From positions 248,001 to 312,000 of the forward strand of contig NZ_ATVL01000010.1 in NCBI RefSeq assembly GCF_000420705.1: DNA of 64,000 nt, written 5' to 3'. Below the pieces are notes generated by a model. The model saw only the letters and a list, made by a program, of their open reading frames with translations. It was not told the DNA's origin and did not search any database. This stretch comes from Hymenobacter norwichensis DSM 15439. GTDB taxonomy: Bacteria > Bacteroidota > Bacteroidia > Cytophagales > Hymenobacteraceae. The translations under genes were made by a program, and so were the position numbers. Below, in pieces: positions 1 to 8,166 of the stretch (positions are counted from its first letter, which is position 1; the number at the start of each line of letters is the position of its first letter).

Positions 1-1012
1 TAATCCAGCCGCTGGGGAAAGCCGTGGCGGGTTTCTTGCTTTTCTCGGCCCAATAGCGCGAGTAGTACAGGTTCTTCATCACGCCTTTTTCCACCCAGTT
101 CATGCGCTTTACGGGCAGTCCGTCGCCGTCGAACACGCGGCCGGGGGCGGTGGCGTTGAGCGGGTCGGAGTAGATGCTCACGCGCGAGTCGAAGAGCTTC
201 TCACCGAGCTTGTTGCCGCCGCCTTTCTTGCTCAGGAAACTGCGGCCCTCGTCGGCCTCCCGGGCATCGAGGGCGTACATCAGCCGGTTCAGAATACCCT
301 CGTCGGACACCAGCGCGGCGGGCTCCAGAATGACGGTGTACTTGCCGGGCTCAATGGCCTTGGCGCCCACCGAGCCAGCGGCTTTGGCGGCGGCTAGGCT
401 GGTGAGACTCTTGGCGTTGAACTTGGCTACGTCGGTGTAATCGGCCACGGCATAGCCCGAGCCGGTGCCGTCGGCGGTGCGCACCGTTACCGAGAAATCC
501 ACCTGCGTGAATTGCTGGTAGCCTTCCAGCCCTTTGTTGTTGCGGATGGCCACGAAGCTGGGGCCGTCTTCGAGGTAGCCGGCGGCCGTGAGCTTGCGCG
601 GCTCGCAGAGCGCAATGCTGTCGGCGGCCACTTGGGCGCGGTAGTCGGCGGTGATGCCGGCGGTAGCGGCGGCGTAGGTGGTGGGCGTCAGGAATTGCTG
701 CGGCCCGAGCATGGGCATGTACTCGGGGTCTTCGGGCGCGAGCCGGGCAATTTCTTCGGCCCGCTGCACGCAGCGGCGCAACGTGGCATCGTCAAACTGG
801 TTGCAGGTAGCCACCCCCGAGCGTTTGCCAAATCGTGCTTCCACGGCCAGACTTACGTTGTCGGATGAGCCAGCGGTGCTCACGTTGTTGCGGGCGTAGC
901 GGATATTGCCGGTGGTGCGGCCGTTAAGCTGGCCCGCGCACTCGTCGGCGGTGCTGAAGCCAAGGACCTTCTTGAGGATGGCCTGCGCTTCGTCTTTGGA
1001 AAGTATTGCCAT
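1..1012 (-). CDS. tldE: TldE/PmbA-family metalloprotease subunit, C-terminus cut by window edge
   Basis: The 5' part (about 337 codons) of a TldE/PmbA homologue, running off the left edge with no stop. It starts at the ATG at 1012 with MAILSKDEAQ, matching the start of the complete copy at 4840-6174, and shares the stretches GKRSGVATCN, RRCVQRAEEIARLAPE and IEPGKYTVILEPAA with it. TldE is known as the non-metal-binding partner that forms a heterodimer with TldD to degrade or mature small peptides; no HExxxH motif is seen here, as expected. There is no signal peptide, so a cytoplasmic location is predicted. It is the last gene of the minus-strand tldD/tldE cluster, separated from the upstream tldD (stop at 1169) by a 34-bp perfect inverted repeat. 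Family call is firm; substrate is unknown. Confidence 0.9.
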   Translation of the reverse strand, partial: MAILSKDEAQAILKKVLGFSTADECAGQLNGRTTGNIRYARNNVSTAGSSDNVSLAVEARFGKRSGVATCNQFDDATLRRCVQRAEEIARLAPEDPEYMPMLGPQQFLTPTTYAAATAGITADYRAQVAADSIALCEPRKLTAAGYLEDGPSFVAIRNNKGLEGYQQFTQVDFSVTVRTADGTGSGYAVADYTDVAKFNAKSLTSLAAAKAAGSVGAKAIEPGKYTVILEPAALVSDEGILNRLMYALDAREADEGRSFLSKKGGGNKLGEKLFDSRVSIYSDPLNATAPGRVFDGDGLPVKRMNWVEKGVMKNLYYSRYWAEKSKKPATAFPSGWI

Positions 1013-1058
1013 GGGTTGATGTGCTGATTGATGTGGGTTGATCGGTTGCTGCTAGCAC

Positions 1059-1151
1059 GTCATTCCGAGTGCAGCGAGGAATCTCGCGTGCTGAGGTCTG
1101 ATTACTAATCCTGTGTTAGCACGCGAGATTCCTCGCTGCACTCGGAATGAC
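1059..1151. repeat. Long perfect palindrome (34-bp arms), family P copy 1
   Basis: Arms at 1059-1092 and 1118-1151 are exact reverse complements, with a 25-bp loop. The arm begins GTCATTCCGAGTGCAGCGAG and ends CTCGCGTGCT. It lies between tldD and tldE inside the minus-strand cluster. It has the same scaffold as the repeats at 2888-2985 and 38855-38948 (TCAT...GAG...GCATCTCGCGTGCT), so these appear to be one dispersed family. Function is unknown: transcript stabilisation, attenuation or a REP/MITE-like element are all possible. Confidence 0.9.
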
Positions 1152-1168
1152 AGTTCCTGCAAATAAGC

Positions 1169-2818
1169 TCAGCCGATTTTGCGGGCGGTGTTAATGACGT
1201 TGACGCCGTTGAAACGGGTGGTGCTGGAGCCGTGGCTCACCGCCGAGCTTTGCGAAGGCTGGCCTTTGCCGTCGAAGAACGTGCCCATAAGTTGGTAGTT
1301 GGACTGGTCGCAGGAGCCGGCGCAGGAGTTCCAGAACTCCTGGGTGTTGGCCTGGTAGGCCACGTCTTCAATCATGTTGGTAATCTTGCCTTTCTCGATG
1401 GCATAGAACACCTGCCCGCCAAACTGAAAGTTGTAGCGCTGCTGGTCGATGGAGTAGGAGCCCGCGCCGGAGATAAAGATGCCTTTGTCCACCTTGCTGA
1501 TCATTTCATCCACGCTGAGCTTGGCGTTACCGGGCTTCAAGCTCACGTTGGGCATGCGCTGGAACTGCACATCCTGCCACGACTGCGAGTAGCAGCACCC
1601 GTCTGATTCCTGCTGGCCGACCATGTGCGCTTGGTCCCGGATCTTCTGGTAATTCACCAGCTTACCTTCCTTAATCAGGTCCCACTCTTTCGTTTTCACG
1701 CCTTCATCATCGTAGCCTACTGCCCCGAGGGAACCCGGTTGCAACTTATCGGCCACGATGTTGACTTGCTTGGAGCCGTACGGAATGTTCTTGGCCTTCC
1801 AGTCCAGCGTCGCGAAGCTGGTGCCAGCGAAATTGGCCTCGTAGCCCAGCACCCGGTCTAGTTCGGTCGGGTGGCCTACGCTTTCATGGATGGTGAGGCC
1901 TAGGTGAGCGGGGTCGAGCACTAGGTCGTACTTGCCGGGTACTACGCTTTTGGCTGTTAGCTTTTCCTTGGCATGCTTGGCCGCCTGCGCGGCATCCGCT
2001 AGTATGTCGTAGCGCTGCCGGTAGCCAACCACCGTCGTGCCAGCGGGGCCGGCTATTTTTTCACTGGCGCGCGGGGTGAGGTACTCGTAGCCCAAGCCCA
2101 TAGCCGCCGACATAGCCTCGCGGGAGCGGAACTTGCCGGTGGCTTTGTCGATGGCCGTGACGGTGAACGTGGGCCAGATGCGGTGCACGTCCTGGTCGAT
2201 GTAGGAGCCGTCGGTGCTGGCAAAGTACTTCTGCTCGTTCACCTGAAACAGGGCCGAGTTGATGTAGTTGGCGCCGTTTTCCAAGGCTTTGGCGTTGGCC
2301 GCCAGCAGTAGTTCCACCTTCTCCTTTACGGGCACCTCAAAGGCATTTTTCTCGATGGGCGTTTTCCAGCTGACCTCACCGTAGCCACGTTGCGGGGCCA
2401 GTTGCACGGGTTGTTTCTGCACCTTCTGGTTGGCTTTGGCAATGGCCACCGCCGAACTGGCCGCCGCCGCAATGCCGGCTTCCGTCACGATGTTAGTGGA
2501 GGCAAAACCCCACGCCCCGTTAACCAGAGCACGCACGCCGGCCCCGAGGCTTTCGGTACTGGTGATGTTCTGCACCTGTTTCTCGCGAGTGAAAACGTAC
2601 TGGTTGAGGTAGCGGCCAATCCGCACATCGGCGTACGACGCGCCGGCGGCTTTGGCGGCGTTTAGCGCGGCGTCGGCGAGGCGCTTTTTCAGGGCGGGGT
2701 CCATTACCTCCAGTAGTTGCTCAGGGTCCACGAGCATGCCACCCAGGCTGGGCACGCTCGGTAGCAGCAGGCCCCCGGCCGCCAGGCCGGTCAGCCCCAT
2801 AAAGTCACGTCTTTTCAA
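1169..2818 (-). CDS. tldD: TldD-family metalloprotease, paralogue C, with Tat-like leader
   Basis: Predicted 549-residue TldD homologue. I place the start at the TTG at 2818 (xKRRDFMGLTGLAAGG) because this aligns with the ATG start of the copy at 4804; a longer reading from the GTG at 2917 would translate an intergenic palindrome. Residues 2-25 hold a twin-arginine-like leader (KRRDF, then a hydrophobic stretch). The zinc motif HESVGH (HExxxH) starts near residue 311, and a C-terminal FWNSCAGSC region probably supplies the cysteine ligand, as in known TldD enzymes. It is closely similar along its length to the copies at 3152-4804 and 6283-7932, so tandem duplication is likely. It probably works with a TldE partner, but the leader suggests export, which TldE lacks. 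Confidence 0.9.
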   Translation of the reverse strand: MKRRDFMGLTGLAAGGLLLPSVPSLGGMLVDPEQLLEVMDPALKKRLADAALNAAKAAGASYADVRIGRYLNQYVFTREKQVQNITSTESLGAGVRALVNGAWGFASTNIVTEAGIAAAASSAVAIAKANQKVQKQPVQLAPQRGYGEVSWKTPIEKNAFEVPVKEKVELLLAANAKALENGANYINSALFQVNEQKYFASTDGSYIDQDVHRIWPTFTVTAIDKATGKFRSREAMSAAMGLGYEYLTPRASEKIAGPAGTTVVGYRQRYDILADAAQAAKHAKEKLTAKSVVPGKYDLVLDPAHLGLTIHESVGHPTELDRVLGYEANFAGTSFATLDWKAKNIPYGSKQVNIVADKLQPGSLGAVGYDDEGVKTKEWDLIKEGKLVNYQKIRDQAHMVGQQESDGCCYSQSWQDVQFQRMPNVSLKPGNAKLSVDEMISKVDKGIFISGAGSYSIDQQRYNFQFGGQVFYAIEKGKITNMIEDVAYQANTQEFWNSCAGSCDQSNYQLMGTFFDGKGQPSQSSAVSHGSSTTRFNGVNVINTARKIG

Positions 2819-2887
2819 GGTGATTGGGGTTTGGAAAGTGAAGGGTTTTGAGGTGAGGTAGCAGCAATAGGATGCAATAAAATCGTC

Positions 2888-2985
2888 CGTCATGCTGAGC
2901 TTGTCGAAGCATCTCACGTGCTAATGTTGTGGTGCTAAATGACTTTACCACACTAGCGAGATGCTTCGACAAGCTCAGCATGACG
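2888..2985. repeat. Long perfect palindrome (28-bp arms), family P copy 2
   Basis: Arms at 2888-2915 and 2958-2985 are exact reverse complements over 28 bp; pairing continues imperfectly inward (GCTAATG against CACTAGC). The arm reads CGTCATGCTGAGCTTGTCGA followed by AGCATCTC. It sits in the 333-bp gap between the start of tldD paralogue C and the stop of paralogue B. Same scaffold as the repeat at 1059-1151, with a different inner sequence in which both arms have changed together. Confidence 0.9.
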
Positions 2986-3093
2986 TTCTATTTGTACGCA
3001 TCTACTTTCGCCAACCAGCTAATAGATGGCGGTTGGTAAAGCAGAATTGTTTGGGCGCTAGTGAAATATTCGTAAAATCTAATGATAAAGCAA

Positions 3094-3127
3094 AACCGCC
3101 CGCTCGATTTAGGTCGAGCGGGCGGTT
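3094..3127 (-). terminator. Intrinsic terminator after tldD paralogue B
   Basis: A 14-bp perfect GC-rich stem (3094-3107 with 3114-3127) and 6-nt loop, followed on the minus strand by a short T run. It lies 25 bp past the tldD stop at 3152. It suggests that the 7932-3152 genes form one transcript and that the tldD at 2818 starts a new one from the remaining gap (2819-3093), which otherwise holds only the palindrome at 2888-2985. Confidence 0.8.
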
Positions 3128-3151
3128 CTTACTGGAAATCAGCCAGGAAAT

Positions 3152-4804
3152 CTAGCCGATTTTACGGGCGGTATTAATGACGTTGACGCCGTTGAAGCGA
3201 GTGGTAGCCGAGCCGTGGCTCACGGCCGAGCTTTGACCCGGCTGGCCCTTACCGTCGTTGAAGGCCCCAAACAAACGGTAGTCGGACTGGTCACAGATGG
3301 CCGAGCACGAGTTCCAGAACTCCTGGGTGTTGGCCTGGTAGGCCACGTCTTCGAGCATGCCGGTGATCTTGCCTTTCTCAATGGCATAGAACACCTGGCC
3401 GCCGAACTGGAAGTTGTAGCGCTGCTGGTCAATCGAGAACGAGCCGTTGCCGGCAATGTAGATGCCCTTGTCCACTTTGCTCACCAGTTCATCCACGCTG
3501 AGCTTAGTGGTGCCGGGCTTCAAACTCACGTTGGGCATGCGCTGGAACTGCACGTCCTGCCACGACTGCGAGTAGCAGCACCCATCCGACTCCTTCTGGC
3601 CCACAATGTGCGCCTGGTCCCGGATTTTCTGATAGTCCACCAGTTTGCCCTCCGTAATGAGGTTCCACTCCTTGGTTTTCACGCCCTCATCATCATAACC
3701 GACGGCGCCCAGAGAGTTCGGCTGGAGCTTATCAGCTACAATATTGACCAGCTTCGAGCCGTACGGAATGTTCTTGGCCTTCCACTCCAAGGTGGCAAAC
3801 GAAGTGCCGGCGTAGTTGGCCTCGTAGCCCAACACCCGGTCTAGCTCGGTCGGGTGGCCCACCGATTCATGGATGGTGAGGCCCAGGTGGTGCGGGTCAA
3901 GTACTAGGTCGTATTTGCCGGGCGTCACGCTTTTGGCCGTGAGCTTCTGCTTCACCTGCTTGGTGGCACTTACTACGTCTTCCAGCATGTCGTAGCTGTT
4001 TTTGTAGCCCACTATATCGGAGCCGCTGGGGCCGGCAATCTTGTCGGCGGCTTTTGGCGTGAGGTACTCGTAGCCCATGCCCATGGGTGAGCTGAGCGCC
4101 TGCCGGGTCCGGAACTTGCCCGAGGCCCGATCAATGGCCGTGACCCCGAACGAGGGGTAGATGCGGTGAATATCCTGGTCGATGTAGGAACCGTCGGTGC
4201 TGGCGAAGTACTTCTGCTCGTTCACCTGAAACAGCACCGAATTTACAAACGAAGCACCTTGCTCCAGTGCCTTTGCATTGACGGCCAGCAGCAAGTCCAC
4301 CTTGTCCTTGATGGGCACCTCGAAGGCGTTCTGCTGAATGGGAGCCTTCCAGCTGACCTCGCCGTAGCCTTTCTGGGGTGCTAGCTGCACCTGTGCTTTT
4401 TGCACCTTGGCGTTGGCCTTAGCAATCTGCACGGCCAATTGCGCGGCTTTGGCCAGTCCGGCTTCAGTTACGATGTTGGTAGCCGCAAAGCCCCAAGTAC
4501 CGTCGGCAATAACCCGCACGCCCGCGCCGTAGCTTTCGGTGCTGCTGATGCCTTGCACCTGCTTTTCACGGGTGAAAACGCCCTGGTTGAGGTAGCGCCC
4601 AATGCGCACATCGGTATAAGTGGCCCCGGCACTTTTGGCGGCGTTCAAAGCTGCGTCGGCCAGCCGTTTCTTAATGGCCGGGTCTACAGCTTCCAACAGC
4701 CGCAGCGGGTCCACTTCCACGCCATTGCCGAAACCTGGGATGTTCGGTATAAACAGAGCCCCGGACGCTAGTCCGGTAAGCCCCACAAAATCACGTCTTT
4801 TCAT
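3152..4804 (-). CDS. tldD: TldD-family metalloprotease, paralogue B, with Tat-like leader
   Basis: A 550-residue TldD homologue starting at an ATG (4804), MKRRDFVGLTGLASGALF. The leader has consecutive arginines and a hydrophobic stretch and resembles a Tat signal. HESVGH places His312, Glu313 and His317 as the HExxxH zinc site; Cys500 and Cys504 (SCSAIC) are candidates for the further metal ligand. In known TldD/TldE proteases this metal site cleaves unfolded or modified small peptides. It lies 35 bp downstream of tldE (stop 4840), which suggests a tldE-tldD operon, and a strong terminator follows at 3094-3127. The three TldD copies differ mainly in scattered substitutions, so none looks degenerate. 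Confidence 0.92.
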   Translation of the reverse strand: MKRRDFVGLTGLASGALFIPNIPGFGNGVEVDPLRLLEAVDPAIKKRLADAALNAAKSAGATYTDVRIGRYLNQGVFTREKQVQGISSTESYGAGVRVIADGTWGFAATNIVTEAGLAKAAQLAVQIAKANAKVQKAQVQLAPQKGYGEVSWKAPIQQNAFEVPIKDKVDLLLAVNAKALEQGASFVNSVLFQVNEQKYFASTDGSYIDQDIHRIYPSFGVTAIDRASGKFRTRQALSSPMGMGYEYLTPKAADKIAGPSGSDIVGYKNSYDMLEDVVSATKQVKQKLTAKSVTPGKYDLVLDPHHLGLTIHESVGHPTELDRVLGYEANYAGTSFATLEWKAKNIPYGSKLVNIVADKLQPNSLGAVGYDDEGVKTKEWNLITEGKLVDYQKIRDQAHIVGQKESDGCCYSQSWQDVQFQRMPNVSLKPGTTKLSVDELVSKVDKGIYIAGNGSFSIDQQRYNFQFGGQVFYAIEKGKITGMLEDVAYQANTQEFWNSCSAICDQSDYRLFGAFNDGKGQPGQSSAVSHGSATTRFNGVNVINTARKIG

Positions 4805-4839
4805 ACTATTAATTCAGGATAGAGTATGGAGCAGTTCTT

Positions 4840-6174
4840 TTATACCGCGTCGGAAAGGCTAGTGAAGGTGAAATCCCGAATTTTGAGGGGCGGCACGAGG
4901 TTGCCGTTCACGCGCACTGGTTTGCCAATGGCTTCCAGGTTGTTGAGCATGATAATTGGCGACTCATTGAAGCGGAAGTTCTTCACTGGGTGCTTGATTT
5001 TGCCGTTCTCGATGTAGAAGGTTCCGTCGCGGGTAAGGCCCGTGTACAGCAGCGTTTGGGGGTCAACGGGGCGGATATACCACAAGCGCGTTACCAGAAT
5101 ACCTTTGGCAGTACCTTTAATCATGTCCTGCACGCTCTGAGTGCCGCCTTCCATAATCCAGCCGCCGGGCCGCGGGATGTCCGGAATACCAGCTTTCTTG
5201 GCCCAGAACTGCGAGGTGTAGAGGTTTTTCACCACGCCCTTCTCAATCCAGGTCATTTTCTTTTGCGGACGGCCGTCGCCGGCAAAGGTGAGGCTGGCAA
5301 TTTCGGCGTTGGCGGGGTCGGAATAGATGGTTACCCGCTCGTCGAACAGCTTTTCGCCTTTGCGGTTGCCGCCGCCCTTCTTGCTCAGGAAGCTGCGGCC
5401 TTCGTCGGCGTTACGGGCATCGAGGGCGCCCATCAAAGCAGCCATCAACGAAGCATCGGAGTTGGCTACCAAGGCTGCTGGCTCCAGGATAACGGTGTAC
5501 TTACCGGGCTCAATAGCCTTGGCGTTGCGCGAGTTAGCGGCTTTTTCGGCGGCGGTCAAGGTTAGCTTGCCAGCATCAAAGGCGGCGGCATCAATGAAAT
5601 CGGCAGTGGCATAGCCCGAGCCGGTGCCGTCGGGGGTACGTACCGTAATGCTGAACTCCACGTTGGAATACTGCTGGTAAGCCTCCAAGCCCTTGTTGTT
5701 GCGCTTGGCTACAAAACCAGCTTCGTCGTTAAGAAACGCTGCCGACGTTACCTTTTTCTCGTCGCAGATTTTCATGGTTTTGCCGATCTGGGTGGCGCGG
5801 AAATCGGGCGTGATGCCGGCCGTAGCGGCGGCAAACGACTTAGGCGCAGCCACGTAGGTTTGCGGGCCCAGCAGCGGCATGTACTCGGGACTTTCGGGCG
5901 CGAGCCGGGCAATTTCTTCGGCCCGCTGCACACAACGGCGCAACGTGGCATCGTCGAACTCGTTGCAAGTTGCTACGCCTGAGCGTTTGCCGAAGCGCGC
6001 TTCTACGCCCAAGCTCACGTTGTCGACGGCACCGCTGGTGCTGATGGCATTGCGGGCCGAGCGTACGTTGCCGCCGTTGCTGCCGCTCAGCGTGGCTTCG
6101 CACTCATCGGCGGTACTGAAGCTGAGTACCTTCTTGAGGATGGCTTGGGACTCGTCTTTGGAAAGGATGGCCAT
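4840..6174 (-). CDS. tldE: TldE/PmbA-family metalloprotease subunit, complete copy
   Basis: A 444-residue TldE/PmbA homologue, start ATG at 6174 (MAILSKDESQAILKKVLSFS). It lacks HExxxH, as is normal for the TldE subunit, and ends with FTSLSDAV. Conserved stretches include GKRSGVATCN, ADEGRSFLSKKGGG and RPGGWIMEGG. No signal peptide or membrane segment is visible, unlike the three TldD proteins around it. It is in a minus-strand series between tldD at 6283-7932 and tldD at 3152-4804. Known role of the family is as partner of TldD in peptide maturation or degradation; the substrate here is not apparent, since no small precursor-peptide gene was recognised nearby. Confidence 0.9.
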   Translation of the reverse strand: MAILSKDESQAILKKVLSFSTADECEATLSGSNGGNVRSARNAISTSGAVDNVSLGVEARFGKRSGVATCNEFDDATLRRCVQRAEEIARLAPESPEYMPLLGPQTYVAAPKSFAAATAGITPDFRATQIGKTMKICDEKKVTSAAFLNDEAGFVAKRNNKGLEAYQQYSNVEFSITVRTPDGTGSGYATADFIDAAAFDAGKLTLTAAEKAANSRNAKAIEPGKYTVILEPAALVANSDASLMAALMGALDARNADEGRSFLSKKGGGNRKGEKLFDERVTIYSDPANAEIASLTFAGDGRPQKKMTWIEKGVVKNLYTSQFWAKKAGIPDIPRPGGWIMEGGTQSVQDMIKGTAKGILVTRLWYIRPVDPQTLLYTGLTRDGTFYIENGKIKHPVKNFRFNESPIIMLNNLEAIGKPVRVNGNLVPPLKIRDFTFTSLSDAV

Positions 6175-6187
6175 GGGGTTGATATGG

Positions 6188-6278
6188 TGATTGTTAATTG
6201 TGGATAGTTGGTTGTCGGTTGCTGTGAGTGGCTGTTAGCTAGAGTTCTAGCTTTGCGTCAATCAGCAATTAACAATCA
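6188..6278. repeat. Intergenic inverted repeat between tldD and tldE
   Basis: TGATTGTTAATTG at 6188-6200 and its exact reverse complement at 6266-6278 enclose a 65-bp loop. It fills the gap between tldE start (6174) and the upstream tldD stop (6283). Similar AT-rich GATTG/CAATC-rich stretches occur before 1059 and around 37607-37831, which suggests another low-complexity intergenic repeat type. Confidence 0.75.
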
Positions 6279-6282
6279 ACCA

Positions 6283-7932
6283 TCATCCTATTTTTCTAGC
6301 GGTGTTGATGACGTTGACGCCGTTGAAGCGGGTGGTGGCCGAACCATGGCTCACGGCCGATACTTGGCTGGGCTGGCCCTTGCCATCGAAGAACGAGCCG
6401 AACAAGCGGTAGTCGGACTGGTCGCAGGAGCCGGCGCAACTGTTCCAGAATTCCTGGGTGTTAGCCTGGTAGGCTACGTCCTCCACCATACCGGTGATTT
6501 TGCCTTTCTCAATGGCATAGAACACTTGGCCCCCAAACTGGAAGTTGTAGCGCTGCTGATCAATGGAGTAGGAGCCACGGCCTGCAATGTAGATGCCCTT
6601 GTCCACCTTACTCACCATCTCATCTACGCTCATTTTCTCTTTGCCGGGGAGCAGGCTCACGTTGGGCATGCGCTGGAACTGCACCGAACTCCAAGAGTCG
6701 GCATAGCAGCACCCATCAGACTCGTTCTGCCCCACAATGTGTGCTTGGTCCCGAATCTTCTGGTAGTCCACCAGCTTGCCTTCCTTAATCAGGTCCCACT
6801 GCTTGGTTTTCACCCCCTCGTCGTCGTAGCCTACCGCCCCAAGAGAGCCAGGTTGCAGCTTATCGGCCACGATGTTTACTTGCTTGGAGCCAAACGGAAT
6901 GTTCTTGGCCTTCCATTCCTGTGTTGCGAAGGAAGTACCAGCATAGTTGGCCTCGTAGCCGAGTACCCGGTCCAGCTCGGTAGGGTGACCCACCGATTCA
7001 TGAATGGTGAGGCCTAAATGGTTAGGGTCGAGTACTAAGTCATACTTGCCGGGAACTACACTTTTAGCCGTCAGCTTGGTACGCGCGTGTTTGGCCGCTT
7101 GGGCGGCATCTTCCAGTATGTCGTAGCTATTGCGGTAGCCGATGATGTCGGTGCCAGCGGGGCCGGCAATTTTGTCGGCAGCTTTGGGCGTAAGGTATTC
7201 GTAGCCCATGCCTACGGGGGCACTCATGGCGTCGCGCGAGCGAAACTTGCCGGTAGCTTTGTCAATGGCCGTGACGCTGAACGTAGGCCAAATACGGTGC
7301 ACATCCTGGTTGATGTAGGAACCGTCGGTGCTGGCGAAGTATTTTTGCTCGTTGATCTGAAACAGCGAGGAATTCACGAACGAAGCGCCGTTTTCTAGTG
7401 CCTTGGCATTGGCAGCTAGCAGTAGGTCGGCTTTCTGCTTTACGGGCACTTCAAAGGCATTTTGCTGGATTGGCGTTTTCCAGCTGACTTCGCCGTAGCC
7501 TTGTTGCGGGGCCAGCTTCACAGGGTCTTTCTGCACCTTGGCGTTGGCCTTGGCAATCTGCACGGCCAACTGAGCGGCTTTCACCAGCCCGGCTTCGGTT
7601 ACAGTGTTGGTAGCGGCAAAGCCCCAGGTGCCATTGGCAATAACTCGCACTCCAGCCCCAAAACTCTCGCCACTCACAATGTTTTGCACCTGCTTTTCGC
7701 GGGTAAAGATGCTCTGGTTGAGGTAACGCCCGATACGTACATCTGCGTAAGAAGCTCCGGCACTTTTGGCGGCATTCAAGGCAGCGTCGGCTAGGCGCTT
7801 GCTAACCGCCGGGTCCACAGATGCCAGCAGCCGAGCTGGGTCTACAAGGTCGCCGCCCAAACTCGGGAACGAAGGCAGAAATAGCGCCCCGCTCGCCAAA
7901 CCAGTTAGGCCTACAAAGTCACGTCTTTTCAA
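6283..7932 (-). CDS. tldD: TldD-family metalloprotease, paralogue A, with Tat-like leader
   Basis: A 549-residue TldD homologue, first gene of the minus-strand cluster. The start is a TTG at 7932, chosen because the following KRRDFVGLTGLASGALFLP aligns with the ATG start of paralogue B. Leader is Tat-like. HESVGH gives His311, Glu312 and His316 of the metal site; FWNSCAGSC near the C-terminus is the likely cysteine ligand region. About 110 bp separates its stop from the next gene, tldE, in a gap occupied by an inverted repeat. Upstream (7933-8166) there is 234 bp of non-coding DNA that must hold its promoter, plus the susD terminator at 8113-8148. Substrate unknown. Confidence 0.92.
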   Translation of the reverse strand: MKRRDFVGLTGLASGALFLPSFPSLGGDLVDPARLLASVDPAVSKRLADAALNAAKSAGASYADVRIGRYLNQSIFTREKQVQNIVSGESFGAGVRVIANGTWGFAATNTVTEAGLVKAAQLAVQIAKANAKVQKDPVKLAPQQGYGEVSWKTPIQQNAFEVPVKQKADLLLAANAKALENGASFVNSSLFQINEQKYFASTDGSYINQDVHRIWPTFSVTAIDKATGKFRSRDAMSAPVGMGYEYLTPKAADKIAGPAGTDIIGYRNSYDILEDAAQAAKHARTKLTAKSVVPGKYDLVLDPNHLGLTIHESVGHPTELDRVLGYEANYAGTSFATQEWKAKNIPFGSKQVNIVADKLQPGSLGAVGYDDEGVKTKQWDLIKEGKLVDYQKIRDQAHIVGQNESDGCCYADSWSSVQFQRMPNVSLLPGKEKMSVDEMVSKVDKGIYIAGRGSYSIDQQRYNFQFGGQVFYAIEKGKITGMVEDVAYQANTQEFWNSCAGSCDQSDYRLFGSFFDGKGQPSQVSAVSHGSATTRFNGVNVINTARKIG

Positions 7933-8112
7933 AGAAAGGAAAGGTTTGGTTGGAAAGGAAAGAGAAGAACGGGCAGTTTAGGCAGAGTATTCGCAATCTG
8001 CAACTCAAGGACGCGAGTCGTAGGAGGGGGCTGCATATGTATAGGGCACTGGGGGCAGGATTGCCAGCACTCACCACTTGCGAGACAAACTGCTGGCCTG
8101 CTAAGCAGTAAA

Positions 8113-8148
8113 AAAAGAGGCCTCCTATATATTAAGGAAGCCTCTTTT
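8113..8148 (-). terminator. Terminator after susD
   Basis: Arms 8113-8126 and 8135-8148 pair with one mismatch (AAAAGAGGC...GCCTCTTTT), giving A and T runs on both sides. It lies 18 bp after the susD stop and could stop transcription in either direction. Confidence 0.8.
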
Positions 8149-8166
8149 ATAGCAATCGGTGAAGCG

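Noticed and set aside
2819..2917. Longer N-terminus of TldD paralogue C from GTG at 2917
   Set aside because: The extra codons translate the arm of the palindrome at 2888-2915, and the sister gene at 4804 starts at the aligned MKRRDF, so TTG 2818 is the better start.
6208..7017. 269-residue plus-strand open frame opposite tldD
   Set aside because: It is antisense to a clear TldD gene, has no recognisable motif, and arises from the GC-rich codon use. The same holds for frames at 3215-3844 and 4990-5565.
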